From the NCBI GenBank assembly GCA_020024645.1, contig JAHHTN010000030.1, positions 1-20,275 on the forward strand: a DNA stretch of 20,275 nt, in the 5' to 3' direction. This stretch comes from Faecalimonas sp. Lineage in GTDB: Bacteria; Bacillota; Clostridia; Lachnospirales; Lachnospiraceae. The notes under the pieces were generated by a model. The model saw nothing but the letters and a program-made list of their open reading frames with translations, had not been told where the DNA came from and did not search any database. A program made the translations under genes and the position numbers. Shown here in pieces: positions 14,444 through 20,275 of this stretch; position 1 is the stretch's first letter; every line of letters begins with the position of its first letter.

Positions 14444-14464
14444 TGGTTGCACATATTGCAACCA
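14444..14464 (-). repeat. Hairpin in the leader of tRNA-Thr
   Basis: TGGTTGC, 7-nt loop, GCAACCA: a perfect 7-bp stem ending 3 nt before the tRNA 5' end. No T-tract follows on either strand, so it does not look like a working terminator of mscS. With the promoter just upstream it would form almost the whole 5' leader of the precursor tRNA. Confidence 0.55.
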
Positions 14465-14472
14465 CAAATAAT

Positions 14473-14500
14473 ATTATATACGATTTTCAGAATTTTGCAA
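14473..14500 (-). promoter_or_regulatory. Probable promoter of tRNA-Thr
   Basis: TTGCAA (14495-14500), 16 nt, then a perfect TATAAT (14473-14478). The -10 box includes the TAA stop codon of mscS (14474-14476). The expected start is near 14466, about 26 nt before the tRNA. Confidence 0.62.
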
Positions 14501-15409
14501 CTGTTTTTTCCCTTCATTTTCTTTCATATGAAGAGTGATCTGCTGGTAAGGAATTTCGATATAATTTTCATCTAAAGCCAATTTAATTTCTTCCAACAAT
14601 CTCCATCTTGTCGGCCAATATTCTTCTGTTTTAACCCATGCACGTGTTCCTATTACAACTGAACTTGTACCTAATCGGTCTACAAATACTAAAATTTCTT
14701 CATCCTTTAAAATACTCTGATCTTCTTTAAGAAGACTTTCAATAATCTCTTTCGCTTTTCGCAAATTTGCTTCATAAGCAATATCAATACTTAAATCCAA
14801 TCTTCTAATATCCTTAGCTGTCACATTTGTTAAACTTGTATTAGCTAATGTCCCATTTGGAATAACAATAGTTTTGTTATCCACGGTTGATAATTTTGTA
14901 TAAAAAATTTGTATTTCTTTTACTGTACCTTCATTTTTTTGACTATCTTCTATAATATAATCTCCAACAACAAATGGCTTTAACATGAGGATCAAAACAC
15001 CACCCGCAAAATTTGATAAACTTCCTTGCAATGCAAGACCAATAGCAACACCACCTGACGCCAAGAGAGCCGCAACTGAAGCCGTATCTACACCAAATTT
15101 CGCCGCAATAGAAAAAATCAACAATGCATAAAGAAGAACTTTTACCATAGAATCAATAAATTGTTGTACCCCTTTATCCGCACTAGAACGTTCAAAAGAG
15201 CGGCGAATAATTTTACGAATAATTTTAATTACTTTTCTTCCGATAAAAAAGAAAACAATTGCCAAAAGAACTTTTACTCCAAATCCGATCAAAGCAGGAA
15301 TATTTTCATTTACATATTGTGCAAATTTTCCCATTTCCTTTGCAGCCTCTGTTGTCACTTCAGCTACTTCTTTTGGTACTTCACCTTTTGCCGTATTTGT
15401 TAAAAACAT
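14474..15409 (-). CDS. mscS: Small-conductance mechanosensitive channel, MscS family
   Basis: A 311-residue membrane protein that opens under membrane tension to release solutes during osmotic downshock. After an amphipathic N-terminal stretch there are membrane helices at about 36-60 and 86-104, then the pore-lining helix with its small-residue pattern ASVAALLASGGVAIGLALQG (110-129), followed by the conserved KPFVVGDYI (144-152) of the beta domain, and a soluble C-terminal domain with EIPYQQITLHM near the end. The length is close to E. coli MscS (286). Start ATG 15407-15409 behind AGGAGG. It is the last gene of the rbgA-to-mscS run, 12 nt after pgeF. A paralogue naming such as ykuT-like is possible; family is certain. 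Confidence 0.95.
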   Translation of the reverse strand: MFLTNTAKGEVPKEVAEVTTEAAKEMGKFAQYVNENIPALIGFGVKVLLAIVFFFIGRKVIKIIRKIIRRSFERSSADKGVQQFIDSMVKVLLYALLIFSIAAKFGVDTASVAALLASGGVAIGLALQGSLSNFAGGVLILMLKPFVVGDYIIEDSQKNEGTVKEIQIFYTKLSTVDNKTIVIPNGTLANTSLTNVTAKDIRRLDLSIDIAYEANLRKAKEIIESLLKEDQSILKDEEILVFVDRLGTSSVVIGTRAWVKTEEYWPTRWRLLEEIKLALDENYIEIPYQQITLHMKENEGKKQLQNSENRI

Positions 15410-15421
15410 TGTTTTACCTCC

Positions 15422-16267
15422 TTATTGTATGGCTAAAAATGCGGCTAAATTTCCTCGTTTTCCACAAGATGCTCGATGCGAAAAAAGAATTTCATTATTA
15501 CAACAAGTACAAATATTTGTTACTGCAATATGATCTTTTTCAATCCCAGATTCCAAAAATATATGTTCATTTGCTTTCCAAAGATTTAACTGGTACTTTC
15601 CATTTTCTTTCCGATAAAACAAATCTGTCCAATATTCTTTGGTAAATGCTCTTTTAAATTCATCAATCACATCTTCACTAACTTCATAACACTCCTGACA
15701 AATGGACGGACCAATTGCCGCAAGAAGATCTTTCGGATCTGAACCGTATTCTTTCTGCATTTTTTCCACAGTTTTTTTCCCTATTTTTCCTACAGTTCCT
15801 CTCCATCCCGAATGGCTAAGGCCAATCACTTTTTTTACTGGATCAACAAAAAATAACGGAACACAATCGGCATAAAAAGTTACTAAACAAATTCCTGGAA
15901 CATTTGTTATAAGACCATCAACCTCATCATAATCCAAGGATTTCACAAGCCCCTTTCCTTTATCTTCACTTGTGACAACCCTCACATTTGTTGTATGTGT
16001 CTGTTTAGAAAAAACAAAGTCTTTTTCTTCCACATTCAAAACATTTGCCATTCTTCTGAAATTTTCACATACATCCTCTTCTCTATCACCTCTAGAAAAA
16101 CTAAGATTCATTGTACTACACACACCTTTACTTACACCTCCTAAACGCGTAGAAAATGCATGTTGCACCATCCCTGTTTGTTCAAATAAAGGATACGTTA
16201 AATAGTACACTCCATTTTTCTCTTTTTCATTAAATACTTTTTCTTTATTTTTATATCTGATATTCAT
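15422..16267 (-). CDS. pgeF: Laccase-domain protein (peptidoglycan editing factor / purine nucleoside phosphorylase family)
   Basis: A 281-residue member of the YfiH/YlmD (multicopper polyphenol oxidase-like) family. Members have been reported as purine nucleoside phosphorylases/adenosine deaminases and as peptidoglycan editing factors that remove wrongly built UDP-MurNAc precursors. The metal-site residues are all present: H91 in SKQTHTTNV, C135 in ADCVPLFF and H152 in SHSGWRGT, with AAIGPSIC after them. The length fits the family (about 245-280). Start ATG 16265-16267 with only a modest TAGGTAG ribosome binding site, 8 nt after yraN, so probably read from the same message. The precise activity cannot be told from sequence. 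Confidence 0.92.
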   Translation of the reverse strand: MNIRYKNKEKVFNEKEKNGVYYLTYPLFEQTGMVQHAFSTRLGGVSKGVCSTMNLSFSRGDREEDVCENFRRMANVLNVEEKDFVFSKQTHTTNVRVVTSEDKGKGLVKSLDYDEVDGLITNVPGICLVTFYADCVPLFFVDPVKKVIGLSHSGWRGTVGKIGKKTVEKMQKEYGSDPKDLLAAIGPSICQECYEVSEDVIDEFKRAFTKEYWTDLFYRKENGKYQLNLWKANEHIFLESGIEKDHIAVTNICTCCNNEILFSHRASCGKRGNLAAFLAIQ

Positions 16268-16275
16268 TTTTCTAC

Positions 16276-16632
16276 CTATATAATATATTCAAATGCATTT
16301 TTGATTAATTCTATTTTATTTCCAGTAATTCCTATAACGTCAAAACGACAGGAGATATTCGTTATCTGGTGTTTTGTAATATAATACAACGCTGTTTTAC
16401 ATATCTTTTTCTGTTTATGTATTGTCACTGCCTCAAAAGGTGTCCCTTTTCTATTATCTGAACGATATTTTACTTCGCAGAATACAAGGACTTCTCCATC
16501 CATAGCAACAATATCAATCTCACCAATCTTACTACGAAAATTATACTCTATAATAGAGTACCCTTTCGTTTGCAAATATTCTCCTGCCTGTTTTTCAAAT
16601 ATGCTTCCAATTTTTCTTGTATTTTTTATCAT
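16276..16632 (-). CDS. yraN: YraN family endonuclease-like protein (UPF0102)
   Basis: A 118-residue protein with the PD-(D/E)XK nuclease pattern typical of UPF0102: GEIDIV (E38, D40) followed by LVFCEVKYR (E53, K55) and TPFEAVTIHKQKKI. The family's biological role is not established; its fold suggests DNA or RNA cleavage. It is usually found near rnhB, as here: its ATG (16630-16632) lies 2 nt after the rnhB stop codon, indicating coupled translation. Confidence 0.93.
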   Translation of the reverse strand: MIKNTRKIGSIFEKQAGEYLQTKGYSIIEYNFRSKIGEIDIVAMDGEVLVFCEVKYRSDNRKGTPFEAVTIHKQKKICKTALYYITKHQITNISCRFDVIGITGNKIELIKNAFEYII

Positions 16633-16634
16633 AA

Positions 16635-17393
16635 TTATATAAAATTTGTAATAAATGTTTTTCGATGAATTGGTGTTGCACCATTTTCTTTTAATGCCTG
16701 AATGTGAGTAGCTGACCCATATCCTTTATTACTTGCAAAATCATATCCAGGAATCACTTTATCATATTCTTTCATAAGCCGATCTCTTGTTACCTTTGCA
16801 ATAATACTTGCTGCCGCAATAGACACACTTTTTCCATCACCCTTAACTATTGGTATCTGTGGAATATCTACTTCTGGTATCGTAACAGCATCATTCAAAA
16901 GTAAAGTCGGTTTTATTTTTAAATGGCATATTGCTATTCGCATTGCTTCGTAGGTTGCCTGCAAAATGTTTATTTCATCAATTCTTGCTGGACTAACAAT
17001 CCCAATGCCCGTTGCAATGGCCTTTTCCATAATAACATCATACAATTCTTCCCTCTTCTTTTCCGAAAGTTTCTTAGAATCATTTAGATACAAAATCATT
17101 TCATCCTTTGGAAGAATAACTGCACCTGCTACAACAGGTCCTGCTAACGGACCTCTTCCCACTTCATCAATTCCACAAATATATTTTTCTGCATAGTTTT
17201 CCCGTTCATAGAAACTCATTTTTTCTATTCGTTTAATTTCTTCTTGAAATTTTTCTTCTCGCTTTTTGTATTTTGCAATTAAATTAATAACACCATTTCT
17301 ATTATCTTTAGCATATTGCTCATATAATAAGGATACCTTTTCTCTATCAGCTTTCTCAAATTCCTCTTTAATTTCACGAATACTTTTACTCAT
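16635..17393 (-). CDS. rnhB: Ribonuclease HII
   Basis: A 252-residue enzyme that removes ribonucleotides and RNA from RNA-DNA hybrids. The signature CGIDEVGRGPLAGPVVAGAV carries the first two acidic catalytic residues (D76, E77); NDSKKLSEKKRE and GDGKSVSIAAASIIAKVTRD follow in the usual order. The about 70-residue N-terminal extension before the catalytic domain is common in Firmicutes RNase HII. The ATG (17391-17393) overlaps the end of lepB by 8 nt; the next gene, yraN, begins 2 nt after its stop. The rbgA-lepB-rnhB-yraN order is widely conserved in Clostridia. Confidence 0.96.
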   Translation of the reverse strand: MSKSIREIKEEFEKADREKVSLLYEQYAKDNRNGVINLIAKYKKREEKFQEEIKRIEKMSFYERENYAEKYICGIDEVGRGPLAGPVVAGAVILPKDEMILYLNDSKKLSEKKREELYDVIMEKAIATGIGIVSPARIDEINILQATYEAMRIAICHLKIKPTLLLNDAVTIPEVDIPQIPIVKGDGKSVSIAAASIIAKVTRDRLMKEYDKVIPGYDFASNKGYGSATHIQALKENGATPIHRKTFITNFI

Positions 17394-17940
17394 GAGAAAT
17401 CACCCCTATATTGTCAAATGGCCAAATTCGTACCCAGGCTCTTCCCATCAAATCTTTTCTTTTCAGTATACCTACATTTGGTACTCTACTATCGGAACTA
17501 TGATTTCTATTATCACCTAAAACAAAATATTCATCCTCCCCTAAGGTAATCGGATCCTCTGCTATTCCTGCCTCCTGCATAACTTCAGCCCCATAATCTT
17601 TTTCCAACTTTTCACCGTTTATATAAACATAACCATCTATAATCTGTATATTTTCGCCAGGAAGTCCAATAATTCGTTTAATATAATAAGTATCTTCTTC
17701 ATATTTATATGGAAACACAACGATTTCATATCGTTTGGGATCTCTAAAGCGATATGTTAATTTATCGACCAAAAGATTATCTCCATCATGCAATGTCGGT
17801 TGCATAGACTGACCACTTACTCGTGTACGTACACCTACATATGTAATAATTAAATAAGTAAACAACAAAATAACCCCTATATAAATTACCCAATCTAATA
17901 TTTCTTTAAAAATGCTTTTTGATTTTTCCTTATCTTCCAT
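17386..17940 (-). CDS. lepB: Signal peptidase I
   Basis: A 184-residue membrane-bound peptidase that removes signal peptides from secreted proteins. One N-terminal membrane helix (about 15-34) is followed by the catalytic Ser in VSGQSMQPTL (S45), the catalytic Lys in YYIKRIIGLPGE (K89), and the conserved GDNRNHSSDSR box. This is the short Gram-positive (SipS-like) form with a single anchor. The ATG at 17938-17940 has no ideal ribosome binding site: GGAG is only one base away and GGGGAA is about 13 bases away, so translation may depend on coupling with rbgA, whose stop codon lies 19 nt upstream. Confidence 0.95.
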   Translation of the reverse strand: MEDKEKSKSIFKEILDWVIYIGVILLFTYLIITYVGVRTRVSGQSMQPTLHDGDNLLVDKLTYRFRDPKRYEIVVFPYKYEEDTYYIKRIIGLPGENIQIIDGYVYINGEKLEKDYGAEVMQEAGIAEDPITLGEDEYFVLGDNRNHSSDSRVPNVGILKRKDLMGRAWVRIWPFDNIGVISHE

Positions 17941-17959
17941 ACTCCGTTTCTATTCCCCT

Positions 17960-18811
17960 TTATTCATAATCTTCAGGAAATTCAAGCGTAATTTTCCCTA
18001 ACCGCCCATTTCTAAAATCGTCAGTAACCATCATCGCCGCTTTTTCCGTATCTAATTCATTTCCTTTTAATAGACAATGTCTATTTTTTGCAATTTCCAT
18101 AAGACATACATACGGATCTTCCTGCTCTTTTATTTCATATTTTTCTTCTAAAACACCTGCGTAATGTGTAGTTAAAAACTTTATCAATTCTCCTGCAAGT
18201 TCTTCTGTATTTAATATTTCATCTTTAATCGAACCAATAAATGCTAATTTCAATCCAACCTGTTGATCTTCAAATTTAGGCCATAAAATCCCTGGGGTAT
18301 CAAGCAACTCTACATTTTTATTTAACCGAATCCATTGTTTCCCTTTCGTCACTCCCGGTTTATTCCCTGTTTTTGCACAAGCTTTTCCTGCTAAAGCGTT
18401 AATAAATGTCGATTTTCCTACATTAGGAATTCCTACAACCATTGCTCTAACTGGTCGATTTAAAATTCCTCTTTTTCTGTCGCGTTCAATCTTTTCTTTA
18501 CACGCCTCTTGAATAACACCTTGTATGGACTTAATTCCTCCACCCCTTTTAGAATTGACTTTCACAACAGAATATCCTTTCTTAGAAAAATATTCTGCCC
18601 ATGCAGTATTTTGTTTGTCTTCTGCTAAATCTGATTTATTTAACAAAATAAGTCTCGCTTTATTTTTTCCAAGCTCATCTATATCTGGGTTTCTGCTGCT
18701 TATTGGTATTCTCGCATCAACAAGTTCAATTACCAAATCAATTAGTTTAATATTTTCCTGCATCATGCGTTTTGCTTTCGTCATGTGCCCTGGATACCAC
18801 TGAAAGTGCAT
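17960..18811 (-). CDS. rbgA: Ribosome biogenesis GTPase RbgA (YlqF)
   Basis: A 283-residue circularly permuted GTPase needed for late assembly of the 50S subunit. The G motifs appear in the permuted order: G4 NKSD (58-61), then G1 GIPNVGKST (127-135), G2 KPGVTKG (151-157) and G3 DTPG (171-174). The N-terminal WYPGHMTKAKR is the family signature, and a C-terminal RNA-binding domain follows (about 200-283). Start ATG 18809-18811 behind AGAGGAG. It comes just after the rplS terminator and leads the run into lepB and rnhB; I could not find a convincing separate promoter, so read-through from rplS is likely. Confidence 0.96.
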   Translation of the reverse strand: MHFQWYPGHMTKAKRMMQENIKLIDLVIELVDARIPISSRNPDIDELGKNKARLILLNKSDLAEDKQNTAWAEYFSKKGYSVVKVNSKRGGGIKSIQGVIQEACKEKIERDRKRGILNRPVRAMVVGIPNVGKSTFINALAGKACAKTGNKPGVTKGKQWIRLNKNVELLDTPGILWPKFEDQQVGLKLAFIGSIKDEILNTEELAGELIKFLTTHYAGVLEEKYEIKEQEDPYVCLMEIAKNRHCLLKGNELDTEKAAMMVTDDFRNGRLGKITLEFPEDYE

Positions 18812-18833
18812 ACTATTTCTCCTCTATATGTGG

Positions 18834-18867
18834 AAAAAGGGACAATATACAATATTGTATTTGCCCC
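18834..18867 (-). terminator. Terminator of rplS
   Basis: On the minus strand a GGGGCAA / TTGTCCC stem (one G-T pair) continues, after a bulged A, into ATACAAT / ATTGTAT, and is followed by TTTTT (18834-18838). It lies 13 nt after the rplS stop. Read-through into rbgA is still possible. Confidence 0.82.
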
Positions 18868-18880
18868 TCTCTCTCATTTA

Positions 18881-19228
18881 CTATTTTACTAATTCTTTTA
18901 CTTTTGCTCTCTTACCAACGCGATCTCTTAAGTAGTTCAATTTAGCTCTTCTTACTTTACCTCTTCTTACTACTTCAACTCTTTCTACGTTTGGTGAGTG
19001 TAATGGCCATGTTTTTTCAACGCCGATTCCATTAGAATTCTTTCTTACTGTAAATGTTGCTCTAGTGCTTCCACCTTGTTTCTTTAATACAGTACCTTCG
19101 AAAACCTGAATTCTTTCACGGTTACCTTCTTTAATTTTTCCGTATACTTTTACAGTATCCCCTACGTTAAATTCTGGCACTTCTGCTTTTAATTGTTCTG
19201 CTTCAATTTTTTTAATAATTTCGTTCAT
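18881..19228 (-). CDS. rplS: 50S ribosomal protein L19
   Basis: A 115-residue ribosomal protein, the standard length for L19, located at the interface of the 30S and 50S subunits. The sequence contains FNVGDTVKVYGKIKEGNRER (about 20-39), VFEGTVLKKQG, TFTVRKNSNGIGVEKTWPLH and a basic tail with VRRGKVRRAKLNYLRDR, all hallmarks of bL19. I chose ATG 19226-19228 with AGGAGG ten bases upstream; the frame is open to 19276 but that part is the structured leader. It has its own probable promoter and a hairpin leader upstream, and a terminator downstream, so it can be transcribed apart from trmD. Confidence 0.98.
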   Translation of the reverse strand: MNEIIKKIEAEQLKAEVPEFNVGDTVKVYGKIKEGNRERIQVFEGTVLKKQGGSTRATFTVRKNSNGIGVEKTWPLHSPNVERVEVVRRGKVRRAKLNYLRDRVGKRAKVKELVK

Positions 19229-19252
19229 CTTGTGTGACCTCCTTATAATTTG

Positions 19253-19315
19253 GACGTTCTTAATACAACTGTACAAAGTGTATTAGAGGACCATCTCTGT
19301 TCTTCTCACAACGTC
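19253..19315 (-). promoter_or_regulatory. Structured leader of rplS, candidate L19 leader
   Basis: The 96-nt gap between trmD and rplS can fold with an outer 6-bp stem GACGTT / AACGTC (19310-19315 with 19253-19258) and an inner 7-bp stem TAATACA / TGTATTA (19279-19285 with 19261-19267) closed by an 11-nt loop. Firmicutes are known to have an autoregulatory L19 leader upstream of rplS. Position and two-stem layout fit, but I have not compared it with the family model. Confidence 0.5.
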
Positions 19316-19318
19316 AGT

Positions 19319-19347
19319 ATCTTATCATATTTCAGAATTATTTGCAA
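19319..19347 (-). promoter_or_regulatory. Probable promoter of rplS
   Basis: TTGCAA (19342-19347), 17 nt, then TAAGAT (19319-19324) with an extended TG two bases upstream of the -10. It overlaps the end of trmD. The predicted start near 19312 coincides with the outer stem of the rplS leader. Confidence 0.5.
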
Positions 19348-20056
19348 GCATTTTCTTTTCTTTCTCTGTTAATTTTGCCTTTTCCAGTAAATCTGGTCTT
19401 GCTTTTGCCGTCCTAATGATAGATTGTTCTCGTCTCCATTTTTCAATATTCGCATGATGTCCTGACAATAAAATTTCAGGCACTTTTTTGCCTCTCCATT
19501 CTTCCGGACGTGTATATTGAGGATATTCCAATAAATTATCTTGGAATGTTTCAAATTCCGCTGATACATTATTGTGCAGTACTCCTGGAATCAATCTGGA
19601 AATAGCGTCAATCATAACCATAGAAGGAAGTTCTCCCCCTGTCAAAACATAATCTCCAATAGAAACATAATCTGTCACAATATCTTCCAAAACTCTCTCA
19701 TCAATTCCTTCATAATGTCCACACAAAAAAATTAATTCTTCTTCTTTTGCAAACTCTTCAGCCATTTCTTGTGAAAATGTTTTACCTTGCGGAGAAAGAT
19801 AAATAACCCTTGGCATTTTTTCACATTTTTCTTCAATAGATTTATAAGCGAGATAAACTGGCTCCGCTTGCATAAGCATACCAGCACCTCCACCATATGT
19901 ATAATCGTCCACACGATTATGTTTATTGACTGCAAAATCCCTTATATTTACCGCCTCAATTGTCAATAATTTATTTGCAATAGCTCTTCCGATAATGCTT
20001 GTATTTAACCCATCCATAACCATGTCAGGAAATAATGTTAATATATGAAAGTTCAT
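19325..20056 (-). CDS. trmD: tRNA (guanine-N1)-methyltransferase
   Basis: A 243-residue SPOUT-family enzyme that methylates G37 next to the anticodon in tRNAs, using S-adenosylmethionine, and prevents +1 frameshifting. The N-terminus MNFHILTLFPDM, the segment VDDYTYGGGAGMLMQAEP, and the trefoil-knot cofactor site formed by YLSPQGKTF, LCGHYEGIDERV and YVSIGDYVLTGGELP are intact, with normal length. Start ATG 20054-20056, 2 nt after the rimM stop codon, with AAGGA about 11 bases upstream. It follows rimM and precedes rplS, the usual rpsP-rimM-trmD-rplS order. Confidence 0.98.
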   Translation of the reverse strand: MNFHILTLFPDMVMDGLNTSIIGRAIANKLLTIEAVNIRDFAVNKHNRVDDYTYGGGAGMLMQAEPVYLAYKSIEEKCEKMPRVIYLSPQGKTFSQEMAEEFAKEEELIFLCGHYEGIDERVLEDIVTDYVSIGDYVLTGGELPSMVMIDAISRLIPGVLHNNVSAEFETFQDNLLEYPQYTRPEEWRGKKVPEILLSGHHANIEKWRREQSIIRTAKARPDLLEKAKLTEKEKKMLANNSEI

Positions 20057-20058
20057 TT

Positions 20059-20275
20059 TTATATCAATCCTTCTAATAAATGAATTATCATTTTTTTATT
20101 TTCAATATCTACTTTTAGAATGCACTGTTTAATTGCAGGAACCAAAACTTCTCCATACTGTTCAGAAGAAATCTCGTATACATCATTTGCCCCTGTTTCA
20201 ATTACATCTTTTAACACACCAAAAATTTTATCATCTTCAGTATATACATCCATTCCAATCATATCTGCAATAAAA
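20059..20275 (-). CDS. rimM: 16S rRNA processing protein RimM, C-terminal part (cut by window edge)
   Basis: The last 72 residues of RimM; the frame stays open to the window end, where FIADMIGMDVYTEDDKIFGV is visible. This is the start of the PRC-barrel domain (usual form YYxxDLIGxxVxxxxG), which binds ribosomal protein S19 during 30S maturation. The Met at 20260-20262 is internal, not the start. It is followed after 2 nt by trmD, as expected. Confidence 0.93.
   Translation of the reverse strand, partial: FIADMIGMDVYTEDDKIFGVLKDVIETGANDVYEISSEQYGEVLVPAIKQCILKVDIENKKMIIHLLEGLI

Noticed and set aside
14441..14500. T-box leader near tRNA-Thr
   Set aside because: The leader is too short and precedes a tRNA gene, not an aminoacyl-tRNA synthetase or amino-acid gene; no T-box sequence is present.
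15259..15645. A 128-codon plus-strand open frame opposite mscS and pgeF
   Set aside because: It runs antisense across two certain genes, is Leu-rich low-complexity translation, and shows no family motif.
1..20275. CRISPR array, prophage, insertion sequence or defence island
   Set aside because: No spaced direct repeats, transposase, integrase, phage or nuclease-defence genes are visible; nearly all space is taken by recognised housekeeping genes.

Overview
The window looks like core chromosome of a low-GC, spore-forming Clostridia, most likely of the Lachnospiraceae type. This is inferred from the AT-rich sequence, strong AGGAGG-type ribosome binding sites, RNase Y, a SpoIIM homologue, a Firmicutes-type LexA box at recA, and two familiar gene orders: rimM-trmD-rplS-rbgA-lepB-rnhB-yraN and recA-recX-rny-Nudix-spoIIM. 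The species cannot be named from the sequence. Almost everything is on the minus strand; the only plus-strand genes are a two-gene ABC transporter at 11159-12713.

Reading in the direction of transcription, from high to low coordinates. (1) 20275-18834: the end of rimM, then trmD, then rplS with its own probable promoter, a structured leader resembling an L19 autoregulatory leader, and a terminator. (2) 18811-14474: a tightly packed run rbgA-lepB-rnhB-yraN-pgeF-mscS (ribosome assembly GTPase, signal peptidase, RNase HII, YraN, laccase-domain protein, mechanosensitive channel). (3) 14440-14335: a tRNA-Thr(CGT) with a promoter inside the end of mscS, a hairpin in its leader and a terminator. (4) 14252-12756: glpK, convergent with the ABC transporter, with a palindrome between them. 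(5) 11105-5573: a promoter and then queH-asd-galM-topB and a left-handed beta-helix protein in one direction with gaps of 33 nt or less.

(6) 5572-5214: the only gene-free stretch over 300 bp. It holds decayed remnants of transporter genes: the C-terminal part of an ABC ATPase and the end of a membrane protein. (7) 5213-4701: mgsA with its terminator. (8) 4572-21: recA with promoter and LexA box, recX starting one base after recA, rny with its own promoter and terminator, a Nudix hydrolase whose probable promoter overlaps that terminator, and spoIIM at the edge.

Together these genes serve translation and RNA modification, DNA repair and topology, lysine/threonine precursor synthesis, and sugar, glycerol and methylglyoxal metabolism. 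I see no phage, CRISPR, insertion sequence or defence island, and no convincing new system. The best second looks are a topoisomerase III with a changed metal-binding motif, a glycerol kinase lacking the HPr-phosphorylated histidine, an ABC pair without a binding protein, the transporter gene graveyard, and the rplS leader.
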